From assembly GCA_900313475.1 (NCBI GenBank), contig OMRJ01000144.1:1-34861 (forward strand): a stretch of 34,861 nucleotides of DNA, given 5' to 3'. Of this stretch, positions 8,553 through 16,755 are shown one piece after another. Positions within the stretch are counted from its first letter, which is position 1. Each line of letters begins with the position of its first letter. Position numbers and translations under genes: made by a program. This DNA is from an uncultured Eubacteriales bacterium. GTDB lineage: Bacteria; Bacillota; Clostridia; Oscillospirales; Acutalibacteraceae. The notes beneath the pieces are model-generated. The model saw nothing but the letters and a program-made list of their open reading frames with translations, did no database searches and was not told the origin of the DNA.

Positions 8553-9875
8553 ATGGCGGATAACGGCAAGGGAACATTGAAAAAAAGCGGCGCGGACAAC
8601 GTTAAAAGCTTCCGCGGAAAATACCGCATAAACACGAACATAGATTTCAGGTTAAGTCCGACCGCAAAGCGTATTGTATACATATTCCTTGCCGCGCTGT
8701 TCATAATTGTGCTCGTGCATCAGACATATCTCCGCGTCAAGCCGCAGACGCAGCTCAACACGCAGTCGGCGGTTATAAGACAGATATACGCAAGCGTCGA
8801 TGTTCCCGCATTTGTTGTCCGTCGGGAATCGGTGCTCCCCGCATCCGGCGGAACGACGGTTGTGCCTTGCGTCGAAAACGGCGGCAAGGTCAGCATAGGT
8901 GATGCTGTTGCCGATATATATGTGTCGGAGGCAGCCGCGTCTTCGGCTTCAAAGCTGTCGTCTCTCGAAACGCTTCTCAAATACTATGAGGGAATTGAGA
9001 ATGTGGAGTCCGCAAATCTTGTTTCTGATATAGGAATATACAATTCAGCCGTGCTTGACAGTTTGCTGTCGCTTAAAAAAAGCATCCTTACAGGAAATCT
9101 TTCCGTTCTTGAGGAGCTTGGATATAAATTCAGCGAAAATCTCACCAAAAGACAGATAATTGTCGGAAAAAGTGTTGATGTCAGTGCCGATGCGGCAGCC
9201 GTTACAGCTCAAATCGAGCAGATCAAAAGCGCTACGGGAATTAAAAGCACCGTCACTGCGGACAAGTCGGGCAATTTCGTGAACACACTCGACGGGTATG
9301 AAGGACTCGGCAGTTTTGACGAAATCAAGAAAATGACATACGGTGATGTTGAGTCGCTGCTCAATTCGCAGCCGTCCGCGACAGGTACCTCAAGCGTCGG
9401 AAAGCTGATAACGTCCTTTGTATGGTATGCTGTATGCAACGTTCCCGAAAAAGAAGCGATTAAGCTTGCGGTCGGAAACACGGTGACCGTTACGGTTGAC
9501 GGCTACGGCAGGGGAGACATCAGGTTTAAGGTCTATGCGAAAAATGAAAATGCGAACGGCTATGTTACACTGATTCTTTCAAATAACGAATTAAACGAGG
9601 ATCTTGCACTTTTGCGCAAGATAAACATTAAAATACACACGGAGGAATACGCGGGATATGAAATCGACAGAAAAGCACTTCGCACAGTTGACGGAGAAGT
9701 GGGCGTTTACGTCCAGCTCGGAAACGTTGTGAGGTTCAAAAAGGTCGATATAGTATACTCCGACGATTCGCTTGTTCTCTCGAAGAAAAAAGAAGGCGAA
9801 AGCGGGTACGTTTGCCTCTATGATGAAGTTATAATCGAAGGGACTGATCTTTATGACGGAAAAATTATCGACTGA
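8553..9875 (+). CDS. HlyD-like membrane-anchored protein of the division cluster
   Basis: A 440-residue protein with a basic cytoplasmic N-terminus, one membrane helix (about 40-57) and a large outside part. The region right after the helix (QSAVIRQIYASVDVPAFVVR, then VLPASGG...VENGGKVSIGDAVADI) has the shape of a lipoyl/barrel-sandwich hairpin of HlyD/RND adaptor proteins, and a matching second half follows a helical insert (about 130-270). Proteins of this kind are found beside yggS and sepF in Clostridia. No cognate ABC or RND transporter is nearby, so a transport role is uncertain; by context a role in the envelope at division is possible (inference). The ATG at 8553 follows ggaggg (8541-8546); an ATG at 8549 is out of frame. 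The 3' end overlaps yggS by 23 bases. Confidence 0.7.
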   Translation: MADNGKGTLKKSGADNVKSFRGKYRINTNIDFRLSPTAKRIVYIFLAALFIIVLVHQTYLRVKPQTQLNTQSAVIRQIYASVDVPAFVVRRESVLPASGGTTVVPCVENGGKVSIGDAVADIYVSEAAASSASKLSSLETLLKYYEGIENVESANLVSDIGIYNSAVLDSLLSLKKSILTGNLSVLEELGYKFSENLTKRQIIVGKSVDVSADAAAVTAQIEQIKSATGIKSTVTADKSGNFVNTLDGYEGLGSFDEIKKMTYGDVESLLNSQPSATGTSSVGKLITSFVWYAVCNVPEKEAIKLAVGNTVTVTVDGYGRGDIRFKVYAKNENANGYVTLILSNNELNEDLALLRKINIKIHTEEYAGYEIDRKALRTVDGEVGVYVQLGNVVRFKKVDIVYSDDSLVLSKKKEGESGYVCLYDEVIIEGTDLYDGKIID

Positions 9876-10575
9876 ATGTGATTTTTCCTATCTCGACGAA
9901 AATTATGCCGTTATCAAAGAAAACATTGCACAGGCGGCAGTCGCTTCCGGGCGAAGACCCGAAGACGTAACGTTTATGGCTGTGACCAAGACTGTTGCTC
10001 CGCCGCCGATAAATCATGTGATTTCGCTCGGAGTCGATCTTATAGGCGAGAACAAGGTTCAGGAGCTTTTGTCGAAGCTTGAATTTCTCAACACCGACAG
10101 ACTCCGCATGCATATTATCGGACATTTGCAGTCAAATAAAGTGCGGAAGATTGTGGGAATCGTTTCGGGGGTTGAGTCGGTGGACAGTATTTCTCTTGCC
10201 GAAGAAATTTCAAAGCGCTGCGTACAGTCGGACTGTAAAATGGACGTGCTGCTTGAAGTCAATATCGGAAACGAAGAAGCCAAAACCGGTTTTACATACG
10301 ACGGAGCGCTTGAGCGCGCATTTGAAATTGCCGAAATGCCCAACATAAATTTGCGCGGATTTATGGCAGTTCCGCCGATATGCGAGGGCGATACGGTCAG
10401 GCGGTATTTCGCGAAGATGAACGGGCTGTACCTCGACGCGAAAGAGAAGCTGTCGGGCAAGGCGATTATTGACACACTCTCTCTCGGTATGTCGGCAGAT
10501 TATGCCGACGCAATAAAAGAAGGCTCGACTCTTGTAAGAGTGGGCAGCTCGCTTTTCGGTGCGCGGCGTTACTGA
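9853..10575 (+). CDS. YggS/YlmE family pyridoxal phosphate homeostasis protein
   Basis: A 240-residue single-domain alanine-racemase-like TIM barrel that binds PLP and helps maintain vitamin B6 and amino-acid balance; no enzymatic reaction is firmly known. The PLP Lys is K46 in AVTKT. Other family motifs are GENKVQEL, HIIGHLQSNKVR and, at the C-terminus, LSLGMSADYADAIKEGSTLVRVGSSLFGAR. The length matches the family (about 230). It starts inside the end of the HlyD-like gene (23-base overlap), so the two are translationally linked. sepF follows, as in the ylmE-ylmF order of Firmicutes division clusters. Confidence 0.93.
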   Translation: MTEKLSTECDFSYLDENYAVIKENIAQAAVASGRRPEDVTFMAVTKTVAPPPINHVISLGVDLIGENKVQELLSKLEFLNTDRLRMHIIGHLQSNKVRKIVGIVSGVESVDSISLAEEISKRCVQSDCKMDVLLEVNIGNEEAKTGFTYDGALERAFEIAEMPNINLRGFMAVPPICEGDTVRRYFAKMNGLYLDAKEKLSGKAIIDTLSLGMSADYADAIKEGSTLVRVGSSLFGARRY

Positions 10576-10597
10576 TAAAAGCGCGGTGCAAGTGAAA

Positions 10598-10626
10598 ATA
10601 CAAATCTGAATAATGCACAATATACT
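10598..10626 (+). promoter_or_regulatory. Possible weak promoter before sepF
   Basis: The 92-base gap between yggS and sepF is AT-rich and contains TATACT (10621-10626) as a candidate -10 box. No good -35 box is at 16-18 bases upstream (ATACAA at 17). It may give extra transcription of sepF and the DivIVA gene, but the call rests on the -10 box alone. Confidence 0.3.
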
Positions 10627-10667
10627 ATAGTTTAAAATAAAAATATTATATTTGAAAGGACAGAAAT

Positions 10668-11144
10668 ATGAAACTCGGTGATAGATTGAAAAGGGCGCTT
10701 TGCATAGAAGATGCGGATTATTATGAGGACGGAGACGAAAACGAAATCCTCGATGATGAGGACGACGGGTCTGCCCCCGCAAGGGAAAGACTGTTTGCAC
10801 GTTCCGAAAAAAAACCGGTTCCGGCTCAGTCGGGTTCAACAAAGGTCGTGGATATCCACACCACTGCAAAGCTTCAGGTGGTGCTTAAAAAGCCGGAGCA
10901 TTTCGACGAGGGCACCGCAATTGCGGACGAGCTTATAGAAAAACGCACGGTTGTTTTGAATCTTGAAGCGACCGCAAAGGACGAAGCCGGAAAGCTGTTG
11001 TGCTTTTTGAGCGGCGTGGCTTATGCCAACGGCGGGAAACTGAAAAAAATCGCAAACAACACTTATATTATAACACCCTACAATGTCGATGTTATGGGCG
11101 ACCTTCTCGACGAGCTTGAAAACAACGGAATGTTCTTCGTCTGA
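10668..11144 (+). CDS. sepF: Cell division protein SepF
   Basis: SepF binds FtsZ filaments and tethers the Z-ring to the membrane. The 158-residue protein begins with a short helix (MKLGDRLKRALCIEDADYY, the membrane-binding end in the family), followed by an acidic, variable linker rich in Asp and Glu (about 15-50). The conserved SepF globular domain follows at about 70-158, with the typical 'VVLNLEATAKDEAGKLLCFLSGVAYANGG' type of segment and a 'TYIITPYNVDV' strand. The start ATG 10668 has gaaagga at good distance. The DivIVA-domain gene follows 50 bases later, fitting a division role. Confidence 0.92.
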   Translation: MKLGDRLKRALCIEDADYYEDGDENEILDDEDDGSAPARERLFARSEKKPVPAQSGSTKVVDIHTTAKLQVVLKKPEHFDEGTAIADELIEKRTVVLNLEATAKDEAGKLLCFLSGVAYANGGKLKKIANNTYIITPYNVDVMGDLLDELENNGMFFV

Positions 11145-11194
11145 TAAGCCGATATTTCCGAAATTAATTCCGAACAGGAGAAAGGACGAGGCAA

Positions 11195-14100
11195 ATGCTT
11201 ACCCCGGCTCAACTTAAACAGATAAAACTCGAACAGCGTGAGGACGGTTACTATTCCGCACAGGAGGTCGACAGACTTCTCGGTCAGATAGGCGCCGACT
11301 ATTCGGAGGTCTTTACGGAAAACGGCAATTTGGTGAGAAAGCTCAGTATTCTTGCCGCGAAGCTCGATGAGTACCGCAAGGACGAAACCGTGTTGAGGGA
11401 TGTTTTGCTCAATGCGCAGAAAAGCGCCGATCTTATCATTTCCACGGCACAGGCACGTGCGGACGAGATGATCGAGGAGGCAAACAAGAGCGTTGCCGAT
11501 ATAGTGAAAACCGCAGACGGAATAGTTGACAATGCAAAGGCAAAAGCCGAGAAAGTCAACGCGGCTGCAGAGGCGGAATACGCAAGCATAATTTCCTCCG
11601 CAAAGGTTCTTGCGGAGGGGTACATTAACGCGGCGCAGGAGAATGCCGAAAAGGTAAACGCCGAAACGCAGCGCAGTGTAAATGATCTGCTTGCCGACTG
11701 TGACGAAAAGGCTACCGCCGTGCTCGAAAAGGCGCAGGTGCGCGCATCGGAGCTTATGAATGACGCGCAAAAGGCTGCCGACGCGATAGCGGAAAACGCG
11801 CAGGCGGATGCCGACGAGGTCCGTGAAGCCGCAAAAAACGAAGCTGCCGAAACCGCGCAGAATATAATAGATGAGGCTAACGAGAAAGCTAAAAAAATCG
11901 TCGACGAGGCAAACGACACGGCTGCAAAAACACTTGAAAACGCCAAAGAGGATTCCGACAGTCTTCGCAGTCAGACCGCCGCAACGGCGCAGTCGGTCAT
12001 GAGTGAAGCGCAGAACAACGCCGCAGAGCTGAAAGAAACGGTTGAAAAATATTCGTCCGAGCTTCGCGAGGACGCACAGAACAAGGCGTCGGCAATCATT
12101 GCGGACGCAACCGAAAGGGCGCAAAAGCTGCTTGACGAATCACGCACTGCGGCTGATTCCGTGCTCACGGAGGCGACGGAAAAGGCGAATGCACTTGCCG
12201 CAGATTCCGCGGAAAAGGCAAACACCATGCTTGCTGATGCAAAGAGCAGGGCGGAAGCTATGCTGACCGAAGCAAAGACAAATGCCGAAAACGCGGTTGC
12301 AGAGGCTCAAAAGTATAAAGATGAGACAACCGAGCAGACGCGCACGGCGCTTGAAAACGCGCAGACGGCGGAAAACGACGCACGTGAAAAGGCATCCGCG
12401 CTTTTGACGGAGGCTGAGCAGAAGGCTTATGAAATGCTCGAAGAAGCCAAAACAAAGTCGACCGAAATGATAACCTCTGCGGAGACGGAATCTTCGGAGA
12501 TGCTTACCACAGCGCAGAGCCGTGCGGACGAGATAAAGGAAGTTACAAACAGAAACGCATACGCAAAGCTTGAAGAAGCGCGTTCAAAGGCAGAAACCGC
12601 AGTCGAGGACACCCGCGCGGAAGCGGAAGCCGCGCTTGCGAATGCAAAAGCGGAAGCGCAGGCACTTCTTGACGATGCGAAAAAGCTTGCGGAAGATATA
12701 AAGACAAAGACACAGACACAGGCGTCGGAGCTTACCGAAGCCGCAAAAACACAGGCGCTCGGCATAATCGCCGAAGCGAAAATGGCAGCCGCCGCACTTG
12801 CCGCGGACACCGAAAAGCGTGTCAGCGAGGCTCTTGAAGCATGCGACGCGACGGTGGAAAAAAACCTTAACGAAGCAAAGGAAAAGAGCAATATTATGGT
12901 CAGCGTAGCGACCGAGAACGCTCGCTCAAAGACCGACAGCGCCGACCGCAATGCGACCTCAATGCTGGATGAGGCGAAGAAAAAGTCAGCCGAAATGCTT
13001 GTGTCGGCTAAGACCGAATGCGACAGAATGGCGGTTCTTGCAGGCAGTCTTAAGGGGAAGATAACAGACCTTCTCAACACTGCCGCGCAGAATTACAACA
13101 CTGTGAGAAGTCAGGCGGCATCGCTGCGCGAGAATCTGCAAAAGCAGGTCACTGCGAGTGAGGAGCTGCTTAAGGCACAGCGCGATGCGCTTGCGGTGCT
13201 TCCGGCATTTGAAGAAAATGAAGTCTTTAACGTCAATCTCGACGCTGTTGTCGAGCCGCTTCTTGACGGTATAGACGCCGTCGGCGTGCTTGCGGGGTTC
13301 GGAATTTCCGCCGATCGTGAAGTCGCAAAGGAACCGATAGAGGATGCCCCCGACCTTTCGTCTATGGCTGCCTTTGAAAAGAGCGCCGCTGTCGAAATAA
13401 CGGCAGATACATCCGCCGCCGACGAAAAGGCGCGTGAAATAGCTGATAACGACACGGAAAAGTTCGTTTCCGAAAACTCAAAATTTGAAGATGTTTCGGG
13501 TGTTACTCTGCCCGAAAAACAGTCCGCAGCCGAAAACGGAGACGGCGAACATACCGATATAATAGCCGGTATTCCCGACGAAATCGGATTTGACGGAGTG
13601 CAGAATGTGCCCGAATACAGCGCCGATGCGTTTGCGTCGCATGCCGCGAAAGTCCGCGAGAAAATAGCCTCAGCCGCCGAGATCGGCGAAAAGACCGTTT
13701 CGAGTATTGCAGACGCGGGCGCGGAGGCAATCGCGGCTGCCGAAGCTGTGTCCGAAGTCGAAGCCGAGCCGATAACCGACGGTGAAAAAGACGGGAATGC
13801 GGCGAAGGACGAAAAAACAACGGCACCGGAATCCGTCGACGCGGGCTTCACATTTGATTTTTCCGCTGCGGAGGAGGAATACTCGGCACCCGCAGTCGAA
13901 GCTCCGCAAATTGACAGTGTCCCCGAAGTTAAGGCGGAACAGATTCCCGATGTCTCCGCATTTGACGATTTTGACGATTTCGGTGACTTTGAAGATATAG
14001 AGGTCGAAGCGCCCGCAGGCATTTCGGACGTTAACGACAAGAATAACGGCGGAGCCGACGCAATCTCCGACGACGATATCGCAAGCAGCATTTCAGGCAA

Positions 14101-14335
14101 GATCGCCGCAATGCGCAATTCCTCACCCGAAAACGATAACGGCGGAATTTTTGACGATACGCTCGGTGAACCCGAAGCAATAACCGAAGCGCCGACTGTC
14201 GAAGGTTCGGATGCTTCAGACAGTGAAAGCGGCGGATTCGATTTCGATTTCTCCGTATTTGAAAACACTCCCGCGCCGCGTCCCGTTCACGAAAACGGCG
14301 CAAAGAAGAAGCGCAGGAACAGGAAGAAAAAATAA
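11195..14335 (+). CDS. Giant DivIVA-domain protein with 11-residue-repeat coiled coil
   Basis: A 1046-residue protein, several times longer than typical DivIVA (150-250). Residues 1-65 are a DivIVA N-terminal domain (LTPAQLKQIKLEQREDGYYSAQEVDRLL...), which in the family binds curved membrane at septa and poles. Residues 66-615 divide into 50 uninterrupted 11-residue units, for example EAEQKAYEMLE and DAKSRAEAMLT, with small or hydrophobic residues at unit positions 2, 5/6 and 9: a hendecad coiled coil. A non-repetitive helical part follows (to about 710), then an acidic disordered region with FDFS at 887-890 and 1017-1020 and FDDFDDFGDFED at 923-934, and a basic end KKKRRNRKKK. It lies in the position of divIVA between sepF and lspA. 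A polar or septal scaffold role is inferred. Confidence 0.85.
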   Translation: MLTPAQLKQIKLEQREDGYYSAQEVDRLLGQIGADYSEVFTENGNLVRKLSILAAKLDEYRKDETVLRDVLLNAQKSADLIISTAQARADEMIEEANKSVADIVKTADGIVDNAKAKAEKVNAAAEAEYASIISSAKVLAEGYINAAQENAEKVNAETQRSVNDLLADCDEKATAVLEKAQVRASELMNDAQKAADAIAENAQADADEVREAAKNEAAETAQNIIDEANEKAKKIVDEANDTAAKTLENAKEDSDSLRSQTAATAQSVMSEAQNNAAELKETVEKYSSELREDAQNKASAIIADATERAQKLLDESRTAADSVLTEATEKANALAADSAEKANTMLADAKSRAEAMLTEAKTNAENAVAEAQKYKDETTEQTRTALENAQTAENDAREKASALLTEAEQKAYEMLEEAKTKSTEMITSAETESSEMLTTAQSRADEIKEVTNRNAYAKLEEARSKAETAVEDTRAEAEAALANAKAEAQALLDDAKKLAEDIKTKTQTQASELTEAAKTQALGIIAEAKMAAAALAADTEKRVSEALEACDATVEKNLNEAKEKSNIMVSVATENARSKTDSADRNATSMLDEAKKKSAEMLVSAKTECDRMAVLAGSLKGKITDLLNTAAQNYNTVRSQAASLRENLQKQVTASEELLKAQRDALAVLPAFEENEVFNVNLDAVVEPLLDGIDAVGVLAGFGISADREVAKEPIEDAPDLSSMAAFEKSAAVEITADTSAADEKAREIADNDTEKFVSENSKFEDVSGVTLPEKQSAAENGDGEHTDIIAGIPDEIGFDGVQNVPEYSADAFASHAAKVREKIASAAEIGEKTVSSIADAGAEAIAAAEAVSEVEAEPITDGEKDGNAAKDEKTTAPESVDAGFTFDFSAAEEEYSAPAVEAPQIDSVPEVKAEQIPDVSAFDDFDDFGDFEDIEVEAPAGISDVNDKNNGGADAISDDDIASSISGKIAAMRNSSPENDNGGIFDDTLGEPEAITEAPTVEGSDASDSESGGFDFDFSVFENTPAPRPVHENGAKKKRRNRKKK
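11390..13039 (+). repeat. Fifty tandem 11-codon units inside the DivIVA-domain gene
   Basis: Protein-level repeat: residues 66-615 of the DivIVA-domain protein can be cut into 50 consecutive 11-residue units with no insertion or deletion, from VLRDVLLNAQK to AKTECDRMAVL. The loose consensus in one phase is [E/D]A-x-x-[K/R]-A-x-x-M/I-L-x. The units have diverged at DNA level, so this is an old amplification or a structural constraint, not a recent tandem duplication. Confidence 0.8.
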
Positions 14336-14347
14336 CGGAGGCAGATT

Positions 14348-14926
14348 TTGAAGGATACAACAAAAAGGATTTTGAGATTTGCCGCGCAGATTGCAGCTGT
14401 CGGTCTTCTTGTGTGGATCGATCGCATTATAAAAAATGCGGCTGCGGCAGGCCTGTACGGTAAAGGAACGAAAGTGCTTGTAAAGGGATTTTTGGGACTT
14501 TGCTATGCAGAAAACACCGGCGCGGCGTTCAGCATGTTCAATACCTCCACCGACGTGCTTTCGGCAGTCACCGGGGTGATTATGGCGGCGGCGCTTGTGC
14601 TGCTGTTCGTGATAAAAAACAAGCCGAAAATATACGATATCTGCGTACCGCTTATCATTGCGGGCGGAATGGGCAATCTGCTTGACCGACTGACGCGCGG
14701 ATACGTTATCGACTACATAAGAACCCTGTTTATTGATTTTCCGATTTTTAATTTTGCGGATATTCTCATAACGTGCTCATGCGGCGCGGTGATAATATAT
14801 CTGATATATGAGATGATAACCGATACAAAAAAAGAAAAAGCAAAAAAGGCAGCCGGGTTCAACGGTCAAGGTGCCGTAAGCGGCGAAAACAGAGAAAACC
14901 GAGAAAACGGCGGTGACGCCGAATGA
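14348..14926 (+). CDS. lspA: Lipoprotein signal peptidase (signal peptidase II)
   Basis: An aspartic protease of the membrane that removes signal peptides from lipid-modified prolipoproteins. The 192-residue protein shows four hydrophobic segments and the family motifs: AENTGAAFSMF (54-64), GGMGNLLDRLTRGYVIDY with Asn110 and catalytic Asp113, and IFNFADIL with Asn135 and catalytic Asp138. A hydrophilic tail of about 35 residues (Lys-rich, then NRENRENGGDAE) extends past the usual end. The start is TTG at 14348, with cggag at 14336-14340; no in-frame ATG gives a full first helix. The stop overlaps the next start (ATGA), linking it to the pseudouridine synthase gene. Confidence 0.95.
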   Translation: MKDTTKRILRFAAQIAAVGLLVWIDRIIKNAAAAGLYGKGTKVLVKGFLGLCYAENTGAAFSMFNTSTDVLSAVTGVIMAAALVLLFVIKNKPKIYDICVPLIIAGGMGNLLDRLTRGYVIDYIRTLFIDFPIFNFADILITCSCGAVIIYLIYEMITDTKKEKAKKAAGFNGQGAVSGENRENRENGGDAE

Positions 14927-15879
14927 CGCTGCTCTCGCTGACCGTACCGCCCGAATATGCCGGGCTGCGGTTGGACAAGACTATTCCGCTGCTCAACGGT
15001 GAACTGTCGCGCTCTGCGGTGCAGAGGCTTATCGAGTCGGGAGGCGTTACCGTGAACGGATCGGCTCCCGACAAAAAGAAAAAGCTTGCGGACGGCGATC
15101 GCATTGAAATTGAGGTTCCCGACCCCGAAATCCTCGATGCTGTACCGCAGAATATACCGATTGAAATTGTATACGAGGACGACAGTCTGCTGGTGGTGAA
15201 CAAGCCGAAGGGAATGGTTGTCCACCCCGCGGCGGGAAATCCCGACGGAACGCTTGTAAACGCGCTTTTATACCACTGCGGCGGACGGCTTTCTTCTGTA
15301 AACGGCATTATCCGTCCCGGAATCGTTCACCGTATTGATAAAGATACATCCGGACTTCTGATAGTCGCAAAAACGGACGAAGCACACAAGGGACTTTCAG
15401 AGCAGATAAAAGCTCACTCGTTTAAGCGCGAATACCGCGCCGTTGTGATTGGACACATGCCGCAGTCGAGCGGAACAATAGAGTATCCGCTCGGACGAAG
15501 CAGGAACGACCGTAAAAAGCAGGCGGTCAACGGCTTGAATCCGCGAGACGCAATCACGCATTATGAGACGCTTTTAAGTTTTGAAGGCTTTGATTATGTC
15601 CGTTTCACGCTTGAAACGGGGCGGACTCATCAGATAAGAGTTCACTCGGCTTATATCGGGCATCCCGTAGCCGGCGACGCGGTCTACGGCGATGCAAGAA
15701 AGACCTGCGGACTTTCGGGGCAATGCCTGCACGCCGCGGTCATAGGCTTCGTTCACCCCGTCTCGGGAAAATATCTTGAATACAGTGCTCCGCTTCCGCC
15801 TTATTTTACTGAGTTTCTCCGTAAAAACGGCATAACGGACACTGACATAGAAAACGCAGAAAAACACAAAAAAATATAA
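14923..15879 (+). CDS. RluA/RluD family ribosomal large-subunit pseudouridine synthase
   Basis: Converts uridine to pseudouridine in 23S rRNA or a related RNA; the exact site cannot be told from sequence. The 318-residue protein has an N-terminal S4 RNA-binding domain (about 14-66, RLDKTIPLLNGELSRSAVQRLIESGGVTVNG) and the RluA catalytic domain with GIVHRIDKDTSGLL, catalytic Asp139. Other family signatures are the GRTHQIRVH motif near residue 232 and VVNKPKGMVVHP at 91-102. It starts within the last bases of lspA (4-base overlap). The lspA-rluD pairing is common in Firmicutes (ylyB position). Confidence 0.93.
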   Translation: MTLLSLTVPPEYAGLRLDKTIPLLNGELSRSAVQRLIESGGVTVNGSAPDKKKKLADGDRIEIEVPDPEILDAVPQNIPIEIVYEDDSLLVVNKPKGMVVHPAAGNPDGTLVNALLYHCGGRLSSVNGIIRPGIVHRIDKDTSGLLIVAKTDEAHKGLSEQIKAHSFKREYRAVVIGHMPQSSGTIEYPLGRSRNDRKKQAVNGLNPRDAITHYETLLSFEGFDYVRFTLETGRTHQIRVHSAYIGHPVAGDAVYGDARKTCGLSGQCLHAAVIGFVHPVSGKYLEYSAPLPPYFTEFLRKNGITDTDIENAEKHKKI

Positions 15880-15896
15880 CAAGGAGAGTGCTTTTA

Positions 15897-16742
15897 ATGG
15901 ACAAAGCAGAGAAAAAACAGCTCAAAAAAATCGCCTGTAACGTGAGAAAAGGCGTTATCGAGGGCACATTCAACGCAAAGAGCGGTCATCCCGGCGGCTC
16001 GCTTTCGATAGCGGATATTCTCACTTACCTCTACTTTAAAGAGATGAACATCGACCCCGCCGACCCGCACAAGGCAGACAGGGACAGACTTGTTCTCTCA
16101 AAGGGACACGCCGCGCCCGCTCTTTACGCGGTGCTCGCCGAGAGAGGATATTTCCCGGTTGAGGATCTCAAGACCCTCCGTAAGTCGGATTCCTATCTTC
16201 AGGGACATCCCAACATGAATTACGTTCCCGGCGTCGACATGAGCACCGGCTCACTCGGCCAGGGGATTTCCGCCGCAGTCGGTATGGCTCTTGCTTCAAA
16301 GCGCGACGGCGATAAATTCAGAGTATATACCGTTCTCGGCGACGGCGAAATTGAAGAAGGTCAGGTTTGGGAGGCTGCAATGTTTGCTTCGGCAAAGCAT
16401 CTTGACGGACTTACCGTTATCGTCGACAATAACAATCTTCAGATCGACGGTACCGTTGAGGAAGTCAACTCACCATATCCCATTCCCGAAAAATTTGCTG
16501 CGTTCGGATTTAATACCGTCGAGATATGCGGCCACTGCTTCGATGAGATAGAAAAAGCGATCGAAGAAGCAAAGGCGACGAAGGACAAGCCTACTGCAAT
16601 CATAATGAAGACCGTAAAGGGCAAAGGCGTTTCGTTCATGGAGAACAAGGTAAACTGGCACGGCAGCGCTCCCAATAAGGAGCAGTATGACGAGGCCATG
16701 GCGGAGCTTGACGCGGCAATCGCTGCGCTTGACGCAGAATAA
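15897..16742 (+). CDS. Transketolase, N-terminal subunit
   Basis: The thiamine-diphosphate-binding half of a split transketolase, which moves two-carbon units in the non-oxidative pentose phosphate pathway. The 281-residue protein has SGHPGGSLSIADILTYLYF near the start, then SKGHAAPALYAVLAERGYF, GSLGQGISAAVGMALA and the ThDP/Mg motif GDGEIEEGQVWEAA...VDNNNLQIDG. I chose ATG 15897 because aaggag (15881-15886) lies 10 bases upstream; an in-frame GTG at 15888 would be too close. The C-terminal subunit follows after 13 bases, so the two are made together and form a complex. Confidence 0.95.
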   Translation: MDKAEKKQLKKIACNVRKGVIEGTFNAKSGHPGGSLSIADILTYLYFKEMNIDPADPHKADRDRLVLSKGHAAPALYAVLAERGYFPVEDLKTLRKSDSYLQGHPNMNYVPGVDMSTGSLGQGISAAVGMALASKRDGDKFRVYTVLGDGEIEEGQVWEAAMFASAKHLDGLTVIVDNNNLQIDGTVEEVNSPYPIPEKFAAFGFNTVEICGHCFDEIEKAIEEAKATKDKPTAIIMKTVKGKGVSFMENKVNWHGSAPNKEQYDEAMAELDAAIAALDAE

Positions 16743-16755
16743 GGAGGACAGCAAA

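Noticed and set aside
12000..13039. Recent tandem DNA duplication in the DivIVA gene
   Set aside because: Units are regular in protein length and pattern, but neighbouring units are not near-identical at base level.
13111..14268. A 385-residue leftward open frame under the DivIVA gene
   Set aside because: Ser/Ala-rich translation is the antisense of Glu/Ala/Asp codons; no family motif and no start signals. The same holds for the leftward frames at 11078-12124, 11299-11946 and 12427-13080.
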